DNA of 64,000 bases from Chitinophagaceae bacterium (GTDB lineage Bacteria > Bacteroidota > Bacteroidia > Chitinophagales > UBA10324): positions 1 to 64,000 of the forward strand of contig CANJII010000013.1 of assembly GCA_947474435.1 (NCBI GenBank). Reading direction: 5' to 3'. The position numbers were made by a program, and so were the translations under genes. The notes under the pieces were generated by a model, which was not told where the DNA came from, did not search any database, and saw only the letters and a list, made by a program, of their open reading frames with translations. The first letter of the stretch is position 1, and each line of letters opens with the position of its first letter. This document shows, piece by piece, positions 52,887 through 60,736 of this stretch.

Positions 52887-53720
52887 ATGAAAAAAAGCTT
52901 TATCCTCTCCTTGTCCCTTGCATTGATTGTGTTCACTGCACTTACATTAATTTCAACTCAAAGTTCAACACATCCCAACGCCCCTGATTGGGGATATACC
53001 GCTGCACCAACAGAAAGCACTTGCGGAAAATCTACTTGCCACAATAACACACCAAACAGCGGAAGCGGCAGCGTGACTATAACATTCGACTCGCAATTCT
53101 ATATCCCTGGAAACACTTATGTGGTTACAGTTGCAACCGATGAAACCGGAATGAGTCGATTTGGATTTGAAACCTGTTGTTTGGATGCATCCAATATAAA
53201 AGCCGGTTCTCAATCACTAATTAATACCAACAATACCTCTGCAAATACTGTAGTAAATAATCGCTGGTATGTAGGTCATAAATCAGCAGGCGCTACAAAA
53301 TCATGGACCTTCAACTGGCATGCACCAGCAACCGATATTGGCAATGTAACTTTTTATGTGGCCTCTATTTGCGCCAACAACAATGGAAACTCAACCGGAG
53401 ATCATTGTTACACTACATCAGCTGTGTTTCAACCACAGTCGGCCTCTTCGGTTATTGAGTTAAACAGCGACAATAATTTTCAGTTGATTCAGAATCCTGT
53501 TTCTGATAAAATAATTGTGAGCTATAACAATTCTGAAAACGGCAATGCGCTTATCCGATTGCTTGACCTGAATGGTCGGGTAGTAAAAATTTTATTGAAC
53601 GAACAACAAAATTCAGGCACTCACACCTCCACCTTTTTAACACCTGAAATTTCAGGGCTGTACCTGCTTGAGTATTCAAATGGAAATATTCATTCTGTAA
53701 AAAAAGTGATTGTGATTTAG
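52887..53720 (+). CDS. T9SS type A protein with anchor-V domain and altered Cys-His motif
   Basis: 277 aa. After the signal peptide (MKKSFILSLSLALIVFTALTL), residues about 30-180 are an anchor-V/reeler-like domain related to the 14463-16073 protein: 'GNTYVVTVATDETGMSRFGFE', 'SWTFNWHAPATDIGNVTFY' and 'SICANNNGNSTGDHCY'. Where that protein has CTSCH, this one has 'STCGKSTCHNN', four residues between the cysteines, so a standard c-heme site is not formed. The tail 'NFQLIQNPVSDKIIVSY' ... 'ISGLYLLEYSNG' is a sorting domain with N-P in place of YPNP. Its strong terminator follows. Confidence 0.82.
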   Translation: MKKSFILSLSLALIVFTALTLISTQSSTHPNAPDWGYTAAPTESTCGKSTCHNNTPNSGSGSVTITFDSQFYIPGNTYVVTVATDETGMSRFGFETCCLDASNIKAGSQSLINTNNTSANTVVNNRWYVGHKSAGATKSWTFNWHAPATDIGNVTFYVASICANNNGNSTGDHCYTTSAVFQPQSASSVIELNSDNNFQLIQNPVSDKIIVSYNNSENGNALIRLLDLNGRVVKILLNEQQNSGTHTSTFLTPEISGLYLLEYSNGNIHSVKKVIVI

Positions 53721-53745
53721 AGGCTAAAAAGATATTGAGTCATGC

Positions 53746-53776
53746 AAGCCGCCTTTATTTTAGAGGTGGCTTTTTA
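53746..53776 (+). terminator. Rho-independent terminator after the short anchor-V gene
   Basis: AAGCCGCCT pairs with AGGTGGCTT (one G-T pair) around TTATTTTAG, followed by a T-run. It lies 25 bp after the stop. Confidence 0.85.
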
Positions 53777-53905
53777 TTGATAAAAATTCCGCTTACAAAT
53801 TTTGATATGGTCAAACTATCTCCTGAACAGTGAATTAAATATCTATGTATTGATTATGTTTTTTTGTGGGAATATCTCCCGTCCCCTGTACATTGTTATT
53901 TTTTT

Positions 53906-54544
53906 TCAAAATCCCTTCCCGCTCCAAACCTTCCACATCAACTCCAAACCGAAGTAGAGCATCACACATCCAGCAATGCGGTTGAACCAGGTCATGAGTC
54001 GTTCGTTGAGCAGCAGTTTTATTTTGTTGGCGATAAATGCTTTTCCGAGGTCGGAAGAAAAAATTGTGAAAAGAGTTCCGGCAAAAAATATTAACCGGTC
54101 GGTTTGCGAAGTAGGATATTCCACTGATACAATACTCATGGTGCTGAGCCAGAAAATAAATACAAACGGATTGAGTGTGTTGATTAAAAATCCTTTCACC
54201 GCATAAGTCACATAACCAAAACCATTGGGAGAAATGAGTTGCACTTTTTCAATTTTCGGTTTTTTGAAAAAGGTAAAACCACCAATGATGATTAAAACTA
54301 TGCCGCCGATAATTCCAATCCAGAATCTGATTTCGTTGCTTTCTAAAAAAGTGGTGACTCCAAAAAATGACAGCATGATGTACGATGCATCGGATAACAT
54401 GGTGCCAAGTGCAATGCTCGCTGCCGCCCAAAAGCCACGGTTGATACTGGTTTCAATCAAAGCAAAAAATATGGGTCCAAACGAAACCAGAAAAACCAAT
54501 CCGAGCAGCATGCCATGATAAAATGCCGATACTCCTGCAATCAT
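53906..54544 (-). CDS. LysE-family amino acid/metabolite exporter
   Basis: 212 aa inner-membrane protein with six hydrophobic helices, the size and layout of LysE/RhtB exporters. Signatures are 'GMLLGLVFLVSFGPIFFALIET' (the Gly-Pro bend), 'RGFWAAASIALGTMLSDASYI' and 'KGFLINTLNPFVFIFWLS'. Substrates in this family are amino acids and related metabolites, but they cannot be read from sequence. The start lies 2 bp after the GH3 stop, so both are translated from one mRNA. Its 3' end is separated from the terminator of the anchor-V gene by about 130 bp. Confidence 0.88.
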   Translation of the reverse strand: MIAGVSAFYHGMLLGLVFLVSFGPIFFALIETSINRGFWAAASIALGTMLSDASYIMLSFFGVTTFLESNEIRFWIGIIGGIVLIIIGGFTFFKKPKIEKVQLISPNGFGYVTYAVKGFLINTLNPFVFIFWLSTMSIVSVEYPTSQTDRLIFFAGTLFTIFSSDLGKAFIANKIKLLLNERLMTWFNRIAGCVMLYFGLELMWKVWSGKGF

Positions 54545-54546
54545 AA

Positions 54547-56085
54547 TCAGTTCACGATTTTCATTTCTGTTTCAACAAATGATTTCCAGTCGTCGTACTG
54601 ACTGCCCTTCATCACTCGTGGAAATTTATTTTGTCCGCCTGATTTGCCGTGTTGTTCCATCCACTTATAAAATAAATTGGTTGGAATAATATCTACTATC
54701 ACTTCATTGAGCGCAGCAATCCGCTCTACTGCATAATCATCATTTACTTTTTTCAGATTGTTATCGAGCGTCTCCCGAAACTCTTCAGCATTTACTTTTT
54801 CATCACAGCCAATATACCAGTGATGCGCAAACATTTTTGAGTGTGGAATTCCGGTTACACAAAATTCACGAACCGATACTTTAAATTTTTCAGCACACAT
54901 TTCAATTGCCTGATTCATATTCTCTACTGATAAATGTTCGCCGCACAAACTCAGGTAATGTTTTGTTCGGCCCACAATTACAATCTCTGTTTCTTTCAGT
55001 GAAGTAAATTTTACCACATCGCCAATCAGGTATCGCCACGCACCGGCGCAGGTTGACATCAACAATGCATATGGGATATTTTCTTTCACTTCGCCAATGT
55101 GCAATGCTTTTGCAGTGGAAAGTAATTCACCATTCGCGTCAAAATTATTTTCATCGAAGGGCACGAACTCAAAGAAAATTCCATTGTCAGTAAGCAACTT
55201 CATGGACTTTGTATTCGGATTGGTTTGAAACGCAATGAAACCTTCCGAAGCAAGGTAACTATCCACATAAGCAATTGGGCGCGCAAATAATTTTTCGAAC
55301 GAACGACGATACGGTTCAAACGAAACACCACCGTGCACATAGCAAATTAAATTGGGCCACACCTCGTGAATGTTTTTCAGTTTGTGCCGCGCAATGATTC
55401 GCTCAATCATAATCTGAATCCATGCAGGAACACCTACCACAAAGGCCACATCCCATTGCGGAGCGAGTTCAGCAATTTCATCCAGTTTTTTTTCCCAGTC
55501 TTTTTCTTCTGAAATTTTTTTGCCCGGTTTATAAAAATGTTGAAACCAGAATGGAAGTTTCGCGGCACTTATTCCGCTCAGGTCGCCTTCGTAATACCTG
55601 CCTTTTCTATCGAGCTTGGTACTTCCGCCCAACATTAAAATTCCTTTCTCAAAAGTATCGGCCTGCAAATCATAATTCGCCAACGATAAAATTTGCCGGA
55701 TGCTTCCACGCTGTATGGCGTGAATCATATCGTTGGTAACCGGTATGTGCTTACTTGCCGAATCGGAAGTGCCGCTGCTGAGTGCGAAGTACTTTGTTTT
55801 CCCCGGCCAGCAAATATTTTCTTCTTCGCGCATGTTACGATGCCACCACTCTTTATAAATTGAATTGTAGTTGTAAGCAGGAATGGTTGAACGAAAACTC
55901 TCAATGATATTTTCAGCAGAAAGTATTCGTGTAAAGTGAAAATGTTTTCCAAACTCAGTAAACTCCGCCTTGCGTAACAATTTCCTCAACACGCGGTTTT
56001 GTTTTGCCAATGCTGAACCGCGGCGCAGTTTCACCATTGAACGGGCTTTAATAAATCTTTTTATCAGCGAACCGAGTAATGGCAT
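54547..56085 (-). CDS. GH3-family acyl-acid amido synthetase
   Basis: 512 aa, a member of the ANL adenylating superfamily known from plants, where GH3 proteins join jasmonate, salicylate or indole-acetate to amino acids. ATP-binding motifs are 'KYFALSSGTSDSASKHIPVT' (P-loop-like), 'YVDSYLASEGFIAFQTNPN' and 'WRYLIGDVVKFTSL', followed by a C-terminal lid 'TGIPHSKMFAHHWYIG'. Bacterial GH3 homologues are known but their substrates are mostly undefined. Its neighbour is a LysE exporter, which suggests export of an amino acid conjugate (inference). Confidence 0.9.
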   Translation of the reverse strand: MPLLGSLIKRFIKARSMVKLRRGSALAKQNRVLRKLLRKAEFTEFGKHFHFTRILSAENIIESFRSTIPAYNYNSIYKEWWHRNMREEENICWPGKTKYFALSSGTSDSASKHIPVTNDMIHAIQRGSIRQILSLANYDLQADTFEKGILMLGGSTKLDRKGRYYEGDLSGISAAKLPFWFQHFYKPGKKISEEKDWEKKLDEIAELAPQWDVAFVVGVPAWIQIMIERIIARHKLKNIHEVWPNLICYVHGGVSFEPYRRSFEKLFARPIAYVDSYLASEGFIAFQTNPNTKSMKLLTDNGIFFEFVPFDENNFDANGELLSTAKALHIGEVKENIPYALLMSTCAGAWRYLIGDVVKFTSLKETEIVIVGRTKHYLSLCGEHLSVENMNQAIEMCAEKFKVSVREFCVTGIPHSKMFAHHWYIGCDEKVNAEEFRETLDNNLKKVNDDYAVERIAALNEVIVDIIPTNLFYKWMEQHGKSGGQNKFPRVMKGSQYDDWKSFVETEMKIVN

Positions 56086-56215
56086 TCAATTCATTTAGTG
56101 ACTAAAAATAATGGCTGCAACTTAACAAGTTATTGAGAAATATTCTGTAAGGAAAGAGAATAGATCAAATCAAAATATTTTTAAATAAATTATTAAGATT
56201 AAAAATCAAGAGCAA

Positions 56216-57892
56216 TTAAAAAATCTCTAATTTTTTCACCACAACATTTTCCTGAGAAATAAGACTCAGAAAATAAATTCCAGGAGAAAGTTTTAAACCG
56301 GAGATGCTTAAAAGAGAAGGTGCATTTTTTAGTTGTCTGCTATAACATTCTTTACCTGCCGCATCAGTAATTGTCAGCAATAAATCATTTTGATTTTTAA
56401 ATTCGCCCAATAAAATATTGATATCGCCTGAAGAAGGGTTTGGATAAATACTGAAATCGGATTTCCTTTTTGCAGTGTAACCAACTGAAACTGTGTTTGG
56501 TTTAAATCCTTTGTTGCAACCTGTTACTTCGTAAGTCACATCATTCTGAATGTATGCAAGCACTCGTGTGTTTTCAATAAGTGCATCTGATGGAATTTTC
56601 AATAATACAGAATCACTTAAATCGCTAGTGGTTTTAACTCTTGCAAATCGAGCCACATTATTCATGTGATGTGTTGTGCCCGGAATTTCTGCTCCTGTTA
56701 CATCAACAGTAATTCCGCTTTCGATCAAATAAAAATAAACGCGATCGTGAGGATCAAGCACACCACTTAGTGTATAATTCAACACTAAGTTCGCACTATC
56801 CATTGCAGCCAGTTGCAAATCAATAAATGCTGTTGCAGTTTTCTCTACCGGACTGCAATCGTTCCAAACATCGGGGGTGTATCTGATTCCGTTTTTTGAA
56901 ACTGCGGAGAGTCCTGCCAGTATTCCTTTGTTCCATGAATAATTATCGTACCGTTCATTATTTAATTGAAGTGTGTAAACATCCGACCAGTTTCCGTAAG
57001 TCTGATAAATATGCAATTGCACCATAGCGTCATTCAGATTATTCGAATCAGCATTAGCTGCATAATTAAACATGCTTGAAATTGCTGATGGCGAACCAAA
57101 GCATCCGGTATTGGTAAAAACTTCTACCACAGCAAATTTATTTCCGGGTGCAGTGATGTATCGGTTGACAGGAAATCCACGGGTACCTCCCAGAATTTCA
57201 AAGGTGTTATTGTCCTGTACGAAAGCAACAATATGCGCATTTGAAATAGTTGTACCCGACGGAATTTTAATTGTAACAGTATCGGAATAAACTGTTGCAG
57301 GTTTTATGCGAAAAGCTCTTGCAACATTATTCATCACAAAATTTTGTCCGGCATTTTCTCCGGCTGTTATATTCAGATTGATATTATTTTCCAATAAAAA
57401 AATTTGAATGGACTTGTTATCAGTTATTAAATATTTTTTCGCGAGAACAAATCGCACCACTAATGTGGAATCACTTCCATTATACGAATCAAACAACAGA
57501 CTCACCTTCTTTGCTCCCGCTGAATATATTTCAATTTCTTCAGGGTCGCAATTGTACCAGTTTGTTGAAGTTGAATGAACGCCATTCTTTGCCACTCCCG
57601 ATAGTGAGTCAACAATTCCGTTGGCTTCATACTGCGCCCATTTTTGACTATTGCTTTGCATCACATAATTATCATTCCATGCTCCAGATGCATAATCAAC
57701 ATGGTACTGAATGTAAATGTGATTCAAATCGCTGGTGTCATCAACAACAGATTTATCATGCAAATCCTGAATGGAAAAACGCGAATCATATTTTCCGGTG
57801 TTGCAGAATGATTCAACCACACTGACATATTTCTGTGCTTTAACAGTAAATACAAATGCAATCAATAAAAGAGAAAGAAGAATTTTTTTCAT
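56216..57892 (-). CDS. T9SS type A protein with two Omp28-like thioredoxin-fold repeats
   Basis: 558 aa. The signal peptide ends near 'FTVKAQ'. Two related halves of about 225 aa follow, starting 'KYVSVVESFCNTGKYDSRF' and 'KFAVVEVFTNTGCFGSPSA', each continuing with 'QYHVDYASGAWND'/'QLHIYQTYGNWSD' and ending near 'VARAFRIK'/'VARFARVK'. The opening matches the thioredoxin-like Omp28/DUF1223 pattern, where 'VEEFTGT.C..C' holds the redox Cys pair; here neither half keeps both cysteines. A sorting tail closes it ('FSIYPNPSSGDINILL'). Probably a binding rather than a redox domain. Confidence 0.75.
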   Translation of the reverse strand: MKKILLSLLLIAFVFTVKAQKYVSVVESFCNTGKYDSRFSIQDLHDKSVVDDTSDLNHIYIQYHVDYASGAWNDNYVMQSNSQKWAQYEANGIVDSLSGVAKNGVHSTSTNWYNCDPEEIEIYSAGAKKVSLLFDSYNGSDSTLVVRFVLAKKYLITDNKSIQIFLLENNINLNITAGENAGQNFVMNNVARAFRIKPATVYSDTVTIKIPSGTTISNAHIVAFVQDNNTFEILGGTRGFPVNRYITAPGNKFAVVEVFTNTGCFGSPSAISSMFNYAANADSNNLNDAMVQLHIYQTYGNWSDVYTLQLNNERYDNYSWNKGILAGLSAVSKNGIRYTPDVWNDCSPVEKTATAFIDLQLAAMDSANLVLNYTLSGVLDPHDRVYFYLIESGITVDVTGAEIPGTTHHMNNVARFARVKTTSDLSDSVLLKIPSDALIENTRVLAYIQNDVTYEVTGCNKGFKPNTVSVGYTAKRKSDFSIYPNPSSGDINILLGEFKNQNDLLLTITDAAGKECYSRQLKNAPSLLSISGLKLSPGIYFLSLISQENVVVKKLEIF

Positions 57893-57944
57893 TCGATAAA
57901 TTTAATCAATACAGAATCCTAATGAAAAAAGAAAGAGAAATTTT

Positions 57945-59609
57945 TTAATGCAGAATCAATTTCAATCGTGCATGTTCATCGCCGGCCTCGAGTGAAAGCA
58001 TATACATGCCGGGAGATGCACCGGAGTTGAATTGCAAAACATTCATTCCTTCATCCAAATAAATTTTCCATTCACTTATTTTAACTCCCTGCATCGAATA
58101 CATTTTTACTGCGCAAGGTCTTCTTCCCTTTTCAGAAAATATGTTTACATAAAAATCGTCTTCGGCAGGATTGGGATAAACATCGGCATTCAAATCTTTT
58201 TCTTTAACAGTGTATATTCCATCATTGATTTTGAAAGTTTCGTCATGAAAACGGAATAACAGAATATCACTTCCGCCAGCTGCAGTTTTTAAAAATGAAG
58301 CGAGCCAGATACTGTCGGTATAATATCCTGTAACAAAACAATTGCCCAGATTATCAATGGCAATTCCGTTTGCAATATTGAAATTAGTGCTGAGCGTGTG
58401 TTCCATCCAAAGCATTGTACCACTTGTATCATATTTCAGAAAAACCAAATCGCCAAACGGACATGCATTGGCAATTGATTCCATTCTTCCACCTGTATCT
58501 TCCAATCGTTGAATAATAAAATTTGATTGCCCTGCCAGATAAACATTATTGTACTTATCTAATGTAATGCTTCGGGCCTTATCGCCTGCGTTTATACTGA
58601 ACCCTTGCTTAATCCATCGCAATTGATTGTTTGCATCAAAACTTGCGAGAAACAAATCTTCAGCATTGCCTACTAATAATTCACCATCAAACCATGCAGA
58701 ATCCTGTACCCATCCGCTCATATAATAACTTCCATCGCGAAAAGCACGGATGCAAGAAACTGTTTCTGTATTGGTTCCGCCACCTCGTTTCACCCAACTG
58801 ATGTTTTCGTTCTCATCCATCTTCGCCCAAAATACATCGAGAAAACCAGCAGAAGCAATTGTGAAATTTCCGATTTGCATGGTATCAGAAAAAGCGCCGC
58901 AGAAATAAATGTTATTGGCAGCATCGCAACTGAAAGATGAAATGTTATCGACACTGGCGCCACCAAAAGAATTGGATTGCAATAAATTTCCGTTTGCATC
59001 ATATTTCAGAATAAAAAAATCAATGCTGCCATTACTGACTAATGTGTCGGTTTCGGCAATCATATAATACATGAATTTGCCTCCAACCCAAATATTGTTC
59101 AGACTATCTACACATAAAGCCGATGCCTCTTCATAACCATATTGACTTCCGGCAGTTTTAACCCACAGTACATCGCCATTCGAAGTATCTAATTTTGCCA
59201 CGAAAGCATCTTTATTTCCTCTTCCATACACAGGTATGTTCCCAAGTATGCAGCTGTCATTAATATATCCCGCAATAATCAAGTAACCATCAGGTGAAAG
59301 CGCCAAATAATTTACAATATCGTCATACATACCACCAAAACTTTGGGTCCAAATTATTTTTCCTGTTGAATCAATTTTTGAAATGATTCCATCCTGATGC
59401 CCTGCATAATTCAAATGAAAAGTATCCATCATCATCACATTTCCGAATGACGATGCGATATAAACATTTCCGAATGCATCACACACCACACTTTCGCCAT
59501 AATCTGCATCGGATGAACCATAAGTTTTCATCCAACTCACCTGCGCTGAAGAAAGTGAAAAATGAAAAACGAAAAACGAAAAGAGTATAACTGCGGAATA
59601 TTTTATCAC
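57945..59609 (-). CDS. T9SS type A beta-propeller protein (SBBP/NHL-like repeats)
   Basis: 554 aa. After the signal peptide ('SFFVFHFSLSSAQ') come at least six sheet repeats of about 50-60 aa marked by 'SVVCDAFGNVYIASSFGN', 'ALCVDSLNNIWVGGKF', 'SCDAANNIYFCGAFSD', 'TLDKYNNVYLAGQSN' and 'AIDNLGNCFVTGYYTD', as in beta-propeller-repeat (SBBP) proteins. The tail 'ADVYPNPAEDDFYVNIFS' with 'SPGMYMLSLEAG' is a type A sorting domain. Such propellers usually bind glycans or proteins; no catalytic residues are seen. It is 53 bp upstream of the Omp28-like gene on the same strand. Confidence 0.82.
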   Translation of the reverse strand: MIKYSAVILFSFFVFHFSLSSAQVSWMKTYGSSDADYGESVVCDAFGNVYIASSFGNVMMMDTFHLNYAGHQDGIISKIDSTGKIIWTQSFGGMYDDIVNYLALSPDGYLIIAGYINDSCILGNIPVYGRGNKDAFVAKLDTSNGDVLWVKTAGSQYGYEEASALCVDSLNNIWVGGKFMYYMIAETDTLVSNGSIDFFILKYDANGNLLQSNSFGGASVDNISSFSCDAANNIYFCGAFSDTMQIGNFTIASAGFLDVFWAKMDENENISWVKRGGGTNTETVSCIRAFRDGSYYMSGWVQDSAWFDGELLVGNAEDLFLASFDANNQLRWIKQGFSINAGDKARSITLDKYNNVYLAGQSNFIIQRLEDTGGRMESIANACPFGDLVFLKYDTSGTMLWMEHTLSTNFNIANGIAIDNLGNCFVTGYYTDSIWLASFLKTAAGGSDILLFRFHDETFKINDGIYTVKEKDLNADVYPNPAEDDFYVNIFSEKGRRPCAVKMYSMQGVKISEWKIYLDEGMNVLQFNSGASPGMYMLSLEAGDEHARLKLILH

Positions 59610-59749
59610 AGGATAAATTTAGTGCTATTGACCTTTGAGAAATAATAAGTTGTTAATAAGAAAATATTTACTGTTGTCTTATATATAAAGGAAAAAAAAT
59701 TGAATGTTTCCATAATCCAAACAAATGTTTTTTCAAACAACTAATATAC

Positions 59750-60733
59750 TTACAAATTTTTTCTCCCAAAAACCTTCATCACCGCTTCAACCACATTTGG
59801 TGTATCAATATTGTACTTCGTTAAAAGTTCTTCGGGTTTTCCGCTTTCGCCGAATGAATCCTGTACAGCAACCATTTCAATGGGTGCCGGAAAATTTCTG
59901 CTCAGTACCCCCGCAATGCTTTCGCCGAGTCCGCCATATTGCTGATGCTCTTCGGCTGTTACACAACATTTTGTTTTGCGCACCGAATTCAGAATCGCTT
60001 CTTCATCCAATGGTTTTATGGTATGAATGTTTATCACCTCGCACGAAATATTTTTTGCAGCAAGAATTTTTGCGGCTTCAATTGCTTTCCAAACTAAATG
60101 ACCGCAAGCGAAAATGCTGACATCATTTCCTTCACTCATCATTTGTGCTTTTCCAATAATGAATTGTTCGGCAGTAGTAATGTTCGGAGTTTTCGGTCTG
60201 CCGAATCGCAGATAAACCGGACCCACATAATCTGCAATGGCAATGGTTGCAGCTTTCGTCTGGTTGTAATCGCAAGGCACAATCACCGTCATGCCCGGCA
60301 ACATTTTCATCATACCAATGTCTTCGAGAATCTGGTGTGTGGCTCCGTCTTCGCCCAATGTTAAGCCCGCGTGTGATGCACATATTTTTACATTTTTCCC
60401 TGAATAAGCAATGCTCTGACGAATCTGGTCGTACACTCTTCCGGTAGAAAAATTAGCGAAGGTTCCGGTGTAAGGAATCATTCCGCCAATGGTTAATCCT
60501 GCCGCAACACCCATCATGTTTGCTTCGGCAATTCCCACCTGAATAAACCGCGAAGGAAATTCTTTAATGAATTCATCCATACGCAGTGAACCTGCAAGGT
60601 CGGCACTGAGTGCAACTACTTTTGAATTTTTTCTTGCAACCTCCGCGAGTCCGGCACCAAAGCCGCCGCGAGTTTCCTTCATGTCTTTATTGGTGTATTG
60701 TTCGAGCATCGTTAAAGTTTCTTGTTCAATCAT
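59750..60733 (-). CDS. Transketolase C-terminal subunit (split enzyme)
   Basis: 327 aa covering the pyrimidine-binding and C-terminal domains of a transketolase. Motifs are 'KVVALSADLAGSLRMDEFIK', 'QVGIAEANMMGVAAGLTIGG' with the ThDP-activating Glu, 'IRQSIAYSGKNVKICASHAGLTLGEDGATHQ' in parts, 'VPCDYNQTKAATIAI' and 'FGESGKPEELLTKYNI'. It works with the N-terminal subunit encoded by the gene at the window edge, in the non-oxidative pentose phosphate route. The start lies 3 bp after the VWA gene stop, so it is translationally linked to that gene. Confidence 0.93.
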   Translation of the reverse strand: MIEQETLTMLEQYTNKDMKETRGGFGAGLAEVARKNSKVVALSADLAGSLRMDEFIKEFPSRFIQVGIAEANMMGVAAGLTIGGMIPYTGTFANFSTGRVYDQIRQSIAYSGKNVKICASHAGLTLGEDGATHQILEDIGMMKMLPGMTVIVPCDYNQTKAATIAIADYVGPVYLRFGRPKTPNITTAEQFIIGKAQMMSEGNDVSIFACGHLVWKAIEAAKILAAKNISCEVINIHTIKPLDEEAILNSVRKTKCCVTAEEHQQYGGLGESIAGVLSRNFPAPIEMVAVQDSFGESGKPEELLTKYNIDTPNVVEAVMKVFGRKNL

Positions 60734-60736
60734 GAT

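Noticed and set aside
54225-54518. 97-aa plus-strand ORF opposite lysE
   Set aside because: Shadow of the LysE coding sequence in the antisense frame; the LysE family motifs are clear on the minus strand.
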